In this document: positions 1 to 8,327 of the stretch, in pieces
How positions within the stretch are numbered: position 1 is the stretch's first letter
Layout: the number at the start of each line of letters is the position of its first letter
From: RGIG1995 sp045587445
Lineage (GTDB): Bacteria; Bacillota; Clostridia; Oscillospirales; CAG-272
Reading direction: 5' to 3'
NCBI GenBank assembly: GCA_045587445.1
Contig: JAZNCH010000002.1
Span: 43,549 to 107,548 of the forward strand
Length of the DNA stretch: 64,000 nt
The notes under the pieces: generated by a model
What the model was told of the DNA's origin: nothing
Database searches by the model: none
Seen by the model: only the letters and a program-made list of their open reading frames with translations
Position numbers and translations under genes: made by a program

Positions 1-1815
1 ATTTTGGGAATTTGCTACCTGATCACCAAAAACAAAACGGGTTATTTCTCCATTCACGCAATATCTTGATGCAAAAAATTCGGTTATTGCACGAAGGTAT
101 GTCAATCCTTGTCTGTCCGCCGTATTATACGCACAATACTCCGAATCGAGCTCGGCATCCTTGTGTATCAACACTCGGTTTAAAGCATCGTTCCCCGTAT
201 CCGAAACAACAAACACTACCGTAACGTCAATATCTTTTTCGGCATAATTTTTTATCATCGTGCTTAAAGCACCAAAATATTCGGTATTATAGTAGAATAA
301 GTTTCCGCCGCACTCAAATTTTCCGCCTCCGCTTTCTTCCGCTTCAAAAAACTTGCCTATATCCACCCAAACAGCCGTATCAGATGCTCCAACCTCTTGC
401 ATAAACGATATACTCGTACCTCTCACACCCTTACCGCTTCGTTTGGCGGGGGCAGTAATCTCTTCTTTTACGTAGCTTTCCGGGTTAGTTATGCATTTCG
501 AGGTTGAAATAACCGTAAAATCATCGTCAATTTTAAGTGCTGCTGTATATTTTTTGTACAAAAACGCTCTCTCGTCCTTTGCTTTTCCGTAATCTATACG
601 AAAAATAAAATCATCAAACGTTACATTTGTTTTCGCCAAAGGCTCCAAATTCAATAAATCTTCTTCATTTATATTGTCGCAAAAATCATTTGCAAACAAA
701 TAAATTTCACCCACGCTGCTAATGTTATCCTTATTAACACTGCCTCGTATTATAATTTCTTCAGTCCCCGAGTTTAAAACGCAAGTATCAATTCCAATTT
801 CATATTTATCATTTGACGAATATGCAGAACAAGGTGATATACCGTATATTCTAACAGTATCCATTTTTACACCCTCAAATATCAGGGCTATTTTTTGTAT
901 ATTTCCTCCCTCTATCGGTAAATAAACCGAACAATAATTCTTGGCCGTATTTACCGTCTTATAACATTCCTCGACTAAGGCATTTTCGCCCCTCTTCACC
1001 AAAAGTCTAACGTTTTGACACAGTCCTTCAGTGTAAAAATCTACCTTTAGACTGTTTGCATCACCCATATTCTTGTAAACAAATCCCTCTGAATCAAGTC
1101 TTAATTCATCACCGACACCCTCAATTGAATGAACACCGTCTGAATATATGTTTGTTCCACCCATAACATCGTAATTCTCAGCCCCAACAGATGCACAGAA
1201 GTACGCACCAACCTTGTCCGACAATGTTATACTGTCTATATAATACTCAAAATCAGACGATGGAACAACAGAATTCTCATAGCTGACGGCAATCTTTATC
1301 TTATTTATGCTCTTCCGGCTTTGCCACGTTGACACGTCAACAAATACACCATTCCAGCCCTCGCTTTCAATCTCGTCGGCAAAAACAAACATATCGGCAT
1401 CCGAATACATCTCAATCCTTACACAATATTTCGCTTTTTCAACGTCAATACAATTCATCGAAAGCATCATAACGGAATATAACGACAAATCAACGGGCTC
1501 TTGATACGTTTTTTCAATATAATATCTCTGTTCGCTTAAAGCATTATCAATTCTGACTACCAGACTGCCGCCGTCAGTTAACGAACTAAAGGGAAAAGCC
1601 TTGATTTTTTCTGACAAAGTTACATTAACGTTAGCCATTTCGGAATCCCAACCTTCATTTGTTTCGGAAAAATCGCTAAGAACTCCGCTTTCAACACTCT
1701 TTAATGAGAAAGGGCTTATATCGTGTATAACACGAGAATCCTCTGCTCCGTATATAGTAAGACACAGAGAAAATGCAACTACAACCACTATAAGCATAGC
1801 AAATATTTTTTTCAT
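1..1815 (-). CDS. Exported DUF5722-type protein, C-terminus cut off by the window edge
   Basis: The frame is open from an ATG at 1815 to the left edge (605 codons, no stop), so the gene is partial. A GGGAGGGG ribosome-binding site precedes the start. The product opens with a classic signal peptide: MKKI, a hydrophobic stretch of about 18 residues, and a likely cleavage after YGA. Residues about 30-440 look like repeated carbohydrate-binding or jelly-roll-like extracellular domains with many Tyr, Asp and Glu residues; this is inference. The last 110 residues show the pattern I associate with DUF5722, a glycosidase-like TIM barrel: a CAYNTADRQGLTYLRAITEF-type stretch followed by FVFGDQVANSQ, where family members have a GNEINNQ-like motif. 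The general role would be extracellular polysaccharide handling. It is transcribed divergently from the DUF1846 gene. The frame and signal peptide are firm; the family call is moderate because the catalytic part is mostly missing. Confidence 0.7.
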   Translation of the reverse strand, partial: MKKIFAMLIVVVVAFSLCLTIYGAEDSRVIHDISPFSLKSVESGVLSDFSETNEGWDSEMANVNVTLSEKIKAFPFSSLTDGGSLVVRIDNALSEQRYYIEKTYQEPVDLSLYSVMMLSMNCIDVEKAKYCVRIEMYSDADMFVFADEIESEGWNGVFVDVSTWQSRKSINKIKIAVSYENSVVPSSDFEYYIDSITLSDKVGAYFCASVGAENYDVMGGTNIYSDGVHSIEGVGDELRLDSEGFVYKNMGDANSLKVDFYTEGLCQNVRLLVKRGENALVEECYKTVNTAKNYCSVYLPIEGGNIQKIALIFEGVKMDTVRIYGISPCSAYSSNDKYEIGIDTCVLNSGTEEIIIRGSVNKDNISSVGEIYLFANDFCDNINEEDLLNLEPLAKTNVTFDDFIFRIDYGKAKDERAFLYKKYTAALKIDDDFTVISTSKCITNPESYVKEEITAPAKRSGKGVRGTSISFMQEVGASDTAVWVDIGKFFEAEESGGGKFECGGNLFYYNTEYFGALSTMIKNYAEKDIDVTVVFVVSDTGNDALNRVLIHKDAELDSEYCAYNTADRQGLTYLRAITEFFASRYCVNGEITRFVFGDQVANSQN

Positions 1816-1853
1816 GCAAACCCCTCCCTTTTTCGTTTTTTAACTTTACATAA

Positions 1854-1882
1854 ATGATACCACAGTTTTGCCCATAAATCAA
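1854..1882 (-). promoter_or_regulatory. Sigma-A-like promoter of the DUF5722 gene
   Basis: On the minus strand TTGATT is followed after 17 bases by TATCAT, about 40 bases upstream of the start codon at 1815. Confidence 0.6.
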
Positions 1883-1932
1883 TACAAGGTTATTATTGAA
1901 AAAAAGATTTTTTGCAAATTATCTACTTGTTA

Positions 1933-1961
1933 TTGACAGTATTTTACAAAAGTAGTATAAT
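1933..1961 (+). promoter_or_regulatory. Consensus sigma-A promoter of the DUF1846 gene
   Basis: TTGACA (1933-1938) and TATAAT (1956-1961) are both perfect and separated by 17 bases. The start codon follows about 40 bases later. Confidence 0.85.
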
Positions 1962-2002
1962 GATTAGTGTTTTAAATTTACATTGTATAGGAGTTGAAAG
2001 CT

Positions 2003-3490
2003 GTGAGACGAATTGGTTTTGACAATGATGAATACATAAGAAAGCAGTCCGAGCAAATTGCAAAAAGAATTTCGGAATTCGGCGGCAAGCTTTACCTTGA
2101 ATTCGGCGGTAAGCTCTTCGACGACTATCACGCAGCCCGCGTACTTCCGGGCTTTAAACCCGACAGTAAACTCCAAACACTTAAAAATATAGCCAAAGAC
2201 GTTGAAATAGTTATAGTAATCAGCTCATGCGATATAGAAAACTCAAAAATCAGACGCGATATTGGCATTTCCTACGATAACGACGTTTTAAGACTTATAG
2301 ATGCATTTAGAGAATTCGGTCTCTTTGTGGGAAGCGTTGTAATTTCAAAATACGATAACCAGCCGTCAGCTAAAAAGTTTATGGAAAGACTAAAGGCTCT
2401 CGGCATCAAGACCTATGTTCATTATCCAATCACGGGTTATCCATATGATGTAACGCATATTGTAAGCCCCGAGGGCTTCGGTAAGAATGAATATATTGAA
2501 ACCGAAAGGCCACTCGTTGTCGTAACCGCCCCCGGTCCCGGAAGCGGTAAGATGGCTACCTGTCTTTCACAGCTCTATCATGAAAACGAAAGAGGTATCA
2601 AAGCCGGTTACGCAAAGTTTGAGACATTCCCTATATGGAATATTCCTTTGAAGCACCCCGTTAACCTTGCCTACGAAGCGGCAACGGCTGACCTTGACGA
2701 TATTAATATGATTGACCCCTATCACCTTGAGGCATACGGCGAGACGGCAGTAAACTACAACAGAGACGTTGAAGTTTTTCCTGTTCTTAACGCTATGTTT
2801 GAGAGAATCAAGGGCGAAAGCCCCTACAAATCTCCTACCGATATGGGCGTAAATATGGCGGGATATTGCATAGTCGATGATAATGCTGTAAGAGACGCCT
2901 CAAATCAGGAAATAATCCGCCGTTACTTTGCTGCCCTCTGCGACCAACGCTACGGGAAAGTTAAACCCTCCGTTGTTGAAAAAATAGAAGTGTTGATGAA
3001 TCAGGCAAAAATATCAACAGATGACAGAAAGACCGTTAAATCGGCAATTGCCCGTTCAATTGATACGAACAATCAACCCGCCGTTGCAATTGAGCTCAAC
3101 GACGGCAGAATAGTTACCGGGAAAACATCAAAACTTCTCGGTGCCGCATCGGCAGCACTTCTTAACGCAGTAAAAGCTCTTGCAGAGTTGCCCAAAGAAA
3201 CTATGATGATCGCCCCCGAAACAATTGAGCCTATTCAAAAGCTGAAAACGAATACTTTGGGGAACCATAACCCCAGACTCCACACAGACGAAGCATTGAT
3301 AGCCCTTGCGATTTCGGCATCAACCGACGACGTTGCGAAATTGGCAATGGAACAGCTTGAAAAGCTTCGCGGCTGTCAGGCACATTCAACAGTTATTCTT
3401 TCACCTATTGACAATGACGTCTACAGAAAACTCGGCATTGATTTAACCTGCGAACCGCAGTATAACACCAAAAAGCTTTATCATAAGTAA
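2003..3490 (+). CDS. DUF1846 (UPF0371) family protein
   Basis: This is a full-length member of a conserved cytoplasmic family of about 500 residues (495 here), found mainly in Firmicutes. The hallmark N-terminal block GFDN...EFGGKLYLEFGGKLFDDYHA..VLPGF is present in the first 50 residues. A glycine-rich PGPGSGK loop lies near residue 180, consistent with a nucleotide-binding P-loop. GTG at 2003 is chosen as start because AGGAG (1989-1993) sits 9 bases upstream; the in-frame TTG at 1994 abuts that site and is too close. No biochemical role is established for the family, so none is assigned. It is a single-gene unit between a consensus promoter and a strong terminator. Confidence 0.92.
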   Translation: MRRIGFDNDEYIRKQSEQIAKRISEFGGKLYLEFGGKLFDDYHAARVLPGFKPDSKLQTLKNIAKDVEIVIVISSCDIENSKIRRDIGISYDNDVLRLIDAFREFGLFVGSVVISKYDNQPSAKKFMERLKALGIKTYVHYPITGYPYDVTHIVSPEGFGKNEYIETERPLVVVTAPGPGSGKMATCLSQLYHENERGIKAGYAKFETFPIWNIPLKHPVNLAYEAATADLDDINMIDPYHLEAYGETAVNYNRDVEVFPVLNAMFERIKGESPYKSPTDMGVNMAGYCIVDDNAVRDASNQEIIRRYFAALCDQRYGKVKPSVVEKIEVLMNQAKISTDDRKTVKSAIARSIDTNNQPAVAIELNDGRIVTGKTSKLLGAASAALLNAVKALAELPKETMMIAPETIEPIQKLKTNTLGNHNPRLHTDEALIALAISASTDDVAKLAMEQLEKLRGCQAHSTVILSPIDNDVYRKLGIDLTCEPQYNTKKLYHK

Positions 3491-3491
3491 T

Positions 3492-3540
3492 ATAAAACGT
3501 AAGTGTGCACGGGCGAATCCCGTGCACACTTATGTTTTAT
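3492..3540 (+). terminator. Strong hairpin terminator after the DUF1846 gene
   Basis: Two 22-base arms (3492-3513 and 3519-3540, one mismatch) enclose a CGAAT loop. The outer A and T tracts make it work in either direction. Confidence 0.85.
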
Positions 3541-3544
3541 ACAC

Positions 3545-3573
3545 AAAAAGCACTTCATATTGAGGTGCTTTTT
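3545..3573 (-). terminator. Second hairpin, terminator of rex
   Basis: AAAAAGCACTTC and GAGGTGCTTTTT pair with one G-T step. On the minus strand it lies just past the rex stop codon and ends in a T run. Confidence 0.75.
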
Positions 3574-3579
3574 AAATTA

Positions 3580-4200
3580 TTATTCTTTAATCAAAACATT
3601 CAGATATGCCAAAGACAATGCAAGGTTTTCTTGCTGAACAATAATGTTTTCGGGAACATTCAACGATGCCGAACCAAAGTTCCATATCGCCTTTATGCCA
3701 CACTCAACCATTTCATCGCACACCTCTTGAGCTACCGATGCCGGAACAGTTATTATACCTATATTAATATTGTTTTCAAGACAAAATTTCTTGAATTCTT
3801 TTGCCGAATAAATCTGCTTTCCGCCGGCATATGTACCAATCTTGCCCTTGTCAGTATCAAACGCAGCTACAATATCTACTCCAAAATCGCTGAATCCGGA
3901 ATATCCCAACAATGCACAACCAAGCTTGCCCGCTCCCACTATAACAGCACGGTTTGTCTTGTCAACATTTTCAAGATATTCGCCAAGCTTTGACATAAGC
4001 TCATCTTTTTCATAGCCAACCTTTGGCTTTCCTTCGCCGCTTATCATCTGCAAATCTTTTCTTACCAAAACGTCGCCAAGCTTAAGATTAGATGCAATCT
4101 TTGTTGCAGATATGTATTTTTCTTCTGCAGGCATAGCCTTCAAATATTTCAAATAAACGGGAACTCTTCCCAATGTCGCACGCGATACCTTTTTTCTCAT
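3580..4200 (-). CDS. rex: Redox-sensing transcriptional repressor Rex (variant DNA-binding subgroup)
   Basis: The 206-residue product is a Rex-family repressor that reads the NADH/NAD+ ratio and controls fermentation and redox genes. An N-terminal winged helix covers residues 1-75 and a Rossmann domain with an intact GAGKLG loop covers 89-94. The C-terminal helix (ENLALSLAYL) matches the domain-swapped helix of Rex dimers. The wing differs from canonical Rex: it reads ISGEGKPKVGYE where classical Rex has an FG..G..G.GY pattern, so its operator may differ too. A second, very different Rex-like gene lies at 59901-60539. The gene is monocistronic, with LysR terminating upstream of it and its own terminator downstream. 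Confidence 0.9.
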   Translation of the reverse strand: MRKKVSRATLGRVPVYLKYLKAMPAEEKYISATKIASNLKLGDVLVRKDLQMISGEGKPKVGYEKDELMSKLGEYLENVDKTNRAVIVGAGKLGCALLGYSGFSDFGVDIVAAFDTDKGKIGTYAGGKQIYSAKEFKKFCLENNINIGIITVPASVAQEVCDEMVECGIKAIWNFGSASLNVPENIIVQQENLALSLAYLNVLIKE

Positions 4201-4332
4201 AATAGATTACCTCGCATTTCGCTGTTTAATACGCGGAAAAAGCTTACTTTTTCAGTAGTTTTTTCCGTTATCCCACGCAAATTTTTTTATTATGTTAATT
4301 ATATCACTACTTTTCACTTTTGGGAATGATAA

Positions 4333-4370
4333 AAGAGGCATATCATTATATATATATTGATATACCTCTT
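4333..4370 (-). terminator. Terminator of the LysR gene
   Basis: The arms AAGAGGCATATCA (4333-4345) and TGATATACCTCTT (4358-4370) pair with one mismatch. A T-rich stretch follows on the minus strand. Confidence 0.7.
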
Positions 4371-4386
4371 ATTTATACTATTATAT

Positions 4387-5304
4387 TTAATGGGTCGGTT
4401 TGGTCTTGTGCAATTCCTCAATAAACAGCATATCAAGCTTCGAAAGCTTGTAATCCTTTTTATATATAAGTACATCTTTGTATAAAGTCTTACTGTCATC
4501 ACATTTCTTTTCCACAAGTCCGTAACATTTTAAAAGCTTTTCGGGCATCGGAGATACCCACACAAAAGTCTGTTTGTTTTCTGAAAGAAGGTCGAGCTTA
4601 CTGGCTCTTTCAAACACAAATATCCGCCTATCGTTCTCGCTGATTACCTCGTTCTTCTTCGCATCTGTGATAGGCAATGACGGAATCGACGAATCCGCGT
4701 GCGTTATTTCAATATACGAAGACAATTCCGACATCTTTACCTTTTCTTTGGAGGCTAACGGACTGTCCTTATGTATAACCAGTCTATAATGGAACTCTGT
4801 TATATCCTCTACGTTCAGCCCCTTTTCTTCAAGCATTATTTTATAATACTTGTCATATTCCTTTGCATATCTTACTATTCCAAGATTATAATCCGATGCA
4901 AGAATATTATTTATTGCTCGCCAAGAGTTAGTTTCCTTGTAGAAAACCTCGGCATTGGTCGTGTCAATATATTTGGAAAAACGCGAAAATGCCTCGGAAA
5001 TATATCCCGAGCGGGGAGCAGAAACCGAAAACTTTTGTTTTTGAGCTTTTCCGTGCTTATATATATGCTCAACAGCATCTATCTGGTGCAAAATCTGTTG
5101 GGCATAGTTCAAAAATTCTCTACCCTCAATAGTCAGCACCATTCCCTTTGCAGAACGGTCAAATATTGTTATACCAAGGTCAGCCTCAAGGTCTTTTATC
5201 GCTCGGCTTAAGTTAGGTTGAGCAACAAAAAGCACCTCGGCAGCCTTATTAATAGCCCCCGCCTTTGCAACCTCTACTGCGTATTTCATATGAAGTATAT
5301 TCAT
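4387..5304 (-). CDS. LysR-family transcriptional regulator
   Basis: This 305-residue protein has a typical LysR N-terminal winged HTH (HMKYAVEVAKAGAINKAAE, then AQPNLSRAIKDLEADLGITI and an FDR turn) in residues 1-65. A periplasmic-binding-like effector domain follows. ATG at 5304 is chosen because GGGAGG lies 9 bases upstream; an in-frame ATG seven codons earlier lacks that spacing. LysR genes often control a divergent neighbour, but here the adjacent genes are co-oriented, so the target is unknown. It lies 34 bases downstream of the phosphodiesterase gene and is probably co-transcribed with it. Confidence 0.9.
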   Translation of the reverse strand: MNILHMKYAVEVAKAGAINKAAEVLFVAQPNLSRAIKDLEADLGITIFDRSAKGMVLTIEGREFLNYAQQILHQIDAVEHIYKHGKAQKQKFSVSAPRSGYISEAFSRFSKYIDTTNAEVFYKETNSWRAINNILASDYNLGIVRYAKEYDKYYKIMLEEKGLNVEDITEFHYRLVIHKDSPLASKEKVKMSELSSYIEITHADSSIPSLPITDAKKNEVISENDRRIFVFERASKLDLLSENKQTFVWVSPMPEKLLKCYGLVEKKCDDSKTLYKDVLIYKKDYKLSKLDMLFIEELHKTKPTH

Positions 5305-5338
5305 AAAGCACGCCCTCCCATCCACAATTGACTATAAA

Positions 5339-5881
5339 TCAAAGAACATAACTGTTATATTCTTTTCCTTCAAGGTTTTTCCAATATAGCTTATTACCAT
5401 CAAGCACCATATAAGAATGTTCGGAATTTTCTTTCGGGATAGATACCGAACCGGGATTCAAAATCAAAATTCCGTCTTCCTCATAGCACTTTGGTATATG
5501 AATATGACCAAAAAGCAATGCGTCTCCCTTTTGCAGCGGGGGTAGATTATCGGGACCGTATTTATGACCGTGAGTAGCGTAAATCATTCTGTCTCCCACG
5601 GTTATAACGCCATAATCCGCAAGAACAGGGAATTTCAGAACCATTTGGTCGACTTCGGTATCGCAATTGCCCCTAACGCACATTATTCTATCTTTCATAT
5701 TATTCAAAAGTTCAATAACCTTTTTCGGTGCATATTCCTTCGGTAAATCATTTCTCGGACCATGATATAATACATCCCCCAAAATCAACAGCTTGTCCGC
5801 CTTTTCTCTCTCGAATGCACAAAGCAGCTTTTCGCAATAATAAGCAGAACCGTGTATGTCCGATGCTATAAGCCATTTCAT
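5339..5881 (-). CDS. YfcE/MJ0936-type metallophosphoesterase
   Basis: The 180-residue product carries every motif of the small calcineurin-like phosphodiesterases: DIH (8-10), GD (35-36), GNCD, THGH and GHIHIP, followed by NPGSVSIP. These place two catalytic metal ions. Family members such as E. coli YfcE hydrolyse phosphodiesters in vitro, but the physiological substrate is unclear. The start has an AGAGG site upstream and a sigma-A-like promoter at 5919-5947. LysR follows on the same strand. Confidence 0.9.
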   Translation of the reverse strand: MKWLIASDIHGSAYYCEKLLCAFEREKADKLLILGDVLYHGPRNDLPKEYAPKKVIELLNNMKDRIMCVRGNCDTEVDQMVLKFPVLADYGVITVGDRMIYATHGHKYGPDNLPPLQKGDALLFGHIHIPKCYEEDGILILNPGSVSIPKENSEHSYMVLDGNKLYWKNLEGKEYNSYVL

Positions 5882-5918
5882 AATAACTGACCTCTCACTA
5901 ATATATCATTTTATATAT

Positions 5919-5947
5919 AGTATAACAAACACAGATTGCAAAGTCAA
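5919..5947 (-). promoter_or_regulatory. Promoter of the phosphodiesterase-LysR unit
   Basis: TTGACT and TATACT are separated by 17 bases on the minus strand, 38 bases upstream of the start codon. Confidence 0.7.
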
Positions 5948-5985
5948 CAACTTAGTTACAACAAATTTTCCACAACAAAAACAAA

Positions 5986-6016
5986 TATCCACCTTTTTTA
6001 TTACAAAAGGTGGATA
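5986..6016 (-). terminator. Terminator after the thioesterase gene
   Basis: TATCCACCTTTT and AAAAGGTGGATA form perfect 12-base arms. On the minus strand a T-rich tract follows. Confidence 0.8.
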
Positions 6017-6031
6017 CCAATTATTATATTT

Positions 6032-6754
6032 TTATCTTCTGTCGATCATAATCAGACTTTCGGAATTGACGCTTCCGTCATCTCTTACAGTTCTGAAATA
6101 ATAACCGTCTTCGTCTTCGCCGCGATATATTTTTACAGTTGCTCCAAAAGGCGCTTCTGCCTGATAGTTTATAACAGCGGTAATAACTCTGTTGTTCTTG
6201 ACATTAGGCAGATAATCGCAATACACATCAAGATATTTGGTATTATTCATATGCATATTTACATCTGTATCACTGTAACTAACCGTATATTCACCGATAA
6301 GCCCAAGCTCAACTCCGTCGGGTATTCTGAACCTTGCCGGCATATCAAGCTCAAGCATATTTGGTTCGGTGTCAAAACCAAACTCTATATCGGTTACTCG
6401 AATCAGTCTTTTCGTCATTATATCGACAAGTGCAAACACCGCAACCATCTCTGCAACCAAATCTTCGTCTCTGAACACTCTTGAACAACGGTAAAAGCTT
6501 ACCCCTTTGCTCTCAACCGCCCACGTCTCAACACGTATTTCATCAAATGCATAGAGCTCTCTGTAAAAGCTGAGGTTTATTTTGCTGAGAATAAATGCTT
6601 TGTTATCAGCTCTAAGCTCATCATTTGACGGGCCGTATTTCTTCATTTGAAGATTTGCTGTTTCGTGCATATAACGAAGTATTTCCGACGTTCTTACAAC
6701 GCCGTTGAAATCACAGTTGTGGCTACTGATTCTATAATTTTCCGTGTAGATCAT
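6032..6754 (-). CDS. Acyl-ACP thioesterase (FatA/FatB-like)
   Basis: The enzyme hydrolyses acyl-ACP to release free fatty acid. Its 240 residues form the double hot-dog fold of bacterial acyl-ACP thioesterases. The first hot-dog opens with CDFNGVVRTSEILRYMHETA. The second holds the catalytic segment DTDVNMHMNNTKY (162-174), with the expected Asp, Asn and His. The Shine-Dalgarno AGGAG lies 15 bases from the ATG, an unusually long spacing that suggests modest translation. It sits 32 bases after the aldolase gene with no terminator between, so the two are probably one transcript. Confidence 0.88.
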   Translation of the reverse strand: MIYTENYRISSHNCDFNGVVRTSEILRYMHETANLQMKKYGPSNDELRADNKAFILSKINLSFYRELYAFDEIRVETWAVESKGVSFYRCSRVFRDEDLVAEMVAVFALVDIMTKRLIRVTDIEFGFDTEPNMLELDMPARFRIPDGVELGLIGEYTVSYSDTDVNMHMNNTKYLDVYCDYLPNVKNNRVITAVINYQAEAPFGATVKIYRGEDEDGYYFRTVRDDGSVNSESLIMIDRR

Positions 6755-6786
6755 AAACCAAAATCCGCACTCCTATTAGGCTCTAA

Positions 6787-7752
6787 TTACATTTTGCCGT
6801 TTGAACCGAGAACGTTAACAATCTTGTGAGCAACCATCTTGCGAACTTCTTCTCTACCAACCTTAAGATATTCTCTGGGGTCGAATGCAGAAGGATTTTC
6901 AGCAAATACTCTGCGTACACCGGCTGTCATAGCAAGTCTGATGTCAGAGTCAATGTTGATCTTACATACTGCCATACCTGCAGCTTTTCTAAGCTGTTCT
7001 TCGGGAATACCGATAGCATCGGGCATCTTTCCGCCCTTTTCGTTGATTTCCTTAACTGCTTCCTGAGATACGGAAGAAGCACCGTGAAGAACAATCGGGA
7101 ATCCGGGAAGTCTCTTTTCAACTTCTTCAAGAATGTCAAAACGAAGCGGAGGGGGAACGAGTATACCCTTTTCGTTTCTTGTGCACTGCGCGGGTGTGAA
7201 CTTGTATGCGCCGTGGCTTGTACCAATCGCAATTGCGAGTGAGTCAACACCTGTACGGCTAACAAATTCTTCAACTTCTTCCGGACGTGTATATGAAGAA
7301 TCTTCTGCAGATACCTTAACTTCATCTTCAACGCCTGCAAGTCTGCCAAGCTCACCTTCAACAACGCAACCGTGTGCATGAGCGTATTCAACTACTTTCT
7401 TTGTAACCGCAATATTGTCCTCAAATGAGTGGTGAGAACCGTCAATCATAACAGATGTAAAGCCGCCGTCAATGCAAGCCTTACAAATTTCAAAATCTGC
7501 ACCGTGGTCAAGGTGAAGAGCAATGTCAACGCCCGTGTCCTTGATAGCAGCATGAGCCAAAGCCATAAGATATTCGTGCTTAGCATACTTTCTTGCGCCT
7601 GCCGATACCTGAAGAACTACGGGAGAATTAAGCTCCTGCGCTGCTTCTGTAATAGCCTGAACAATTTCCATATTGTTGATGTTAAATGCACCGATAGCGT
7701 AACCGCCTTCGTATGCCTTTTTAAACATCTCCTTTGTTGTAACTAATGCCAT
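6787..7752 (-). CDS. fba: Class II fructose-1,6-bisphosphate aldolase
   Basis: This glycolytic enzyme cleaves fructose-1,6-bisphosphate to dihydroxyacetone phosphate and glyceraldehyde-3-phosphate using zinc. The 321-residue protein shows the catalytic/zinc segment ALHLDHG (78-84), E134 in EGELG, GTSHGAYKF with H180, and IVLHGASS with a further zinc-ligand histidine. The C-terminal RVFAENPSAFDPR motif is typical of the Firmicute form with an inserted variable loop. It has its own promoter (7804-7832) and lies upstream of the thioesterase gene. Confidence 0.95.
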   Translation of the reverse strand: MALVTTKEMFKKAYEGGYAIGAFNINNMEIVQAITEAAQELNSPVVLQVSAGARKYAKHEYLMALAHAAIKDTGVDIALHLDHGADFEICKACIDGGFTSVMIDGSHHSFEDNIAVTKKVVEYAHAHGCVVEGELGRLAGVEDEVKVSAEDSSYTRPEEVEEFVSRTGVDSLAIAIGTSHGAYKFTPAQCTRNEKGILVPPPLRFDILEEVEKRLPGFPIVLHGASSVSQEAVKEINEKGGKMPDAIGIPEEQLRKAAGMAVCKINIDSDIRLAMTAGVRRVFAENPSAFDPREYLKVGREEVRKMVAHKIVNVLGSNGKM

Positions 7753-7803
7753 AATTTACACTCCTTATATTAATAAATATATTATTATTTTCCTATCCAG
7801 TCT

Positions 7804-7832
7804 ATTTTAGCCCAAAATCGTCTCTAAATCAA
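7804..7832 (-). promoter_or_regulatory. Promoter of fba
   Basis: TTGATT and TAAAAT are separated by 17 bases on the minus strand, about 50 bases before the start codon. Confidence 0.65.
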
Positions 7833-7935
7833 GTACTTTACAAAGATTTACATAAAATTTTGTTAATTTTTTACAAAGCATGTTATTAACGTGCAGTACT
7901 TCGGCAAAAGTTACCGTTAATTTGCAATTAATTAT

Positions 7936-8220
7936 TTAATCAGATATTTTATCAGCGTATAATAATGCTTCGGCTGTTATTCTAATACCTATGCTAAATC
8001 CCTCGCTGAATGCTTCATCTATACTTTGACGGTTCATTTCTTCCAAAAGTGCAACATATTCATCATATACTTCCTTTTGATTATCTTGAAGAATTTTTTC
8101 GAGCTTTTCTCTGCTTCGAAACATATTTCTTTCGGCAATTTTTAAATTTCTGTTATTTACACCAAAATTTGCTTCAAGTTCAAAATCATTTTTCCAAATC
8201 TTATCAATTATTTTTGTCAT
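7936..8220 (-). CDS. Small DUF6809-like protein
   Basis: This 94-residue acidic protein resembles DUF6809. A central helical segment (residues 30-60, rich in Lys, Glu and Gln) is followed by a conserved-looking EAFSEGFSIGIRI stretch that I associate with that family. No function is known. The ATG at 8220 is preceded by AAAAAAGGAG; the longer frame to 8277 would run through the operator region and is rejected. It is divergent from an XRE regulator and its promoter overlaps a perfect palindrome, so it is very likely controlled by that regulator. Confidence 0.75.
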   Translation of the reverse strand: MTKIIDKIWKNDFELEANFGVNNRNLKIAERNMFRSREKLEKILQDNQKEVYDEYVALLEEMNRQSIDEAFSEGFSIGIRITAEALLYADKISD

Positions 8221-8242
8221 AAACTTTTCTCCTTTTTTAATA

Positions 8243-8271
8243 ATTATAACACCATTTGGTGTTATTGTCAA
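8243..8271 (-). promoter_or_regulatory. Consensus promoter of the DUF6809 gene, with an operator in its spacer
   Basis: TTGACA (complement of 8266-8271) and TATAAT (complement of 8243-8248) are perfect and 17 bases apart. Operator O1 (8248-8263) fills the spacer. Confidence 0.85.
8248..8263. promoter_or_regulatory. Operator O1, perfect palindrome
   Basis: AACACCATTTGGTGTT has perfect 7-base arms (AACACCA / TGGTGTT). Its centre is 22 bases from that of O2, about two helical turns. Confidence 0.8.
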
Positions 8272-8285
8272 CACCAAGTGGTGTT
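8270..8285. promoter_or_regulatory. Operator O2, perfect palindrome
   Basis: AACACCAAGTGGTGTT has the same arms as O1. It lies between the two divergent genes, and a further half-site (TTGGTGT) follows at 8286-8292. Confidence 0.8.
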
Positions 8286-8327
8286 TTGGTGTATTATATT
8301 TTTAGAAACATTGTGGAGGTAAAGAAA

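Noticed and set aside
1964..2176. Minus-strand frame inside the DUF1846 gene
   Set aside because: It is a shadow of the coding strand with no ribosome-binding site and no family resemblance.
4201..4332. Rex operator upstream of rex
   Set aside because: A TATAAT is present but no TTGT...ACAA palindrome is visible.
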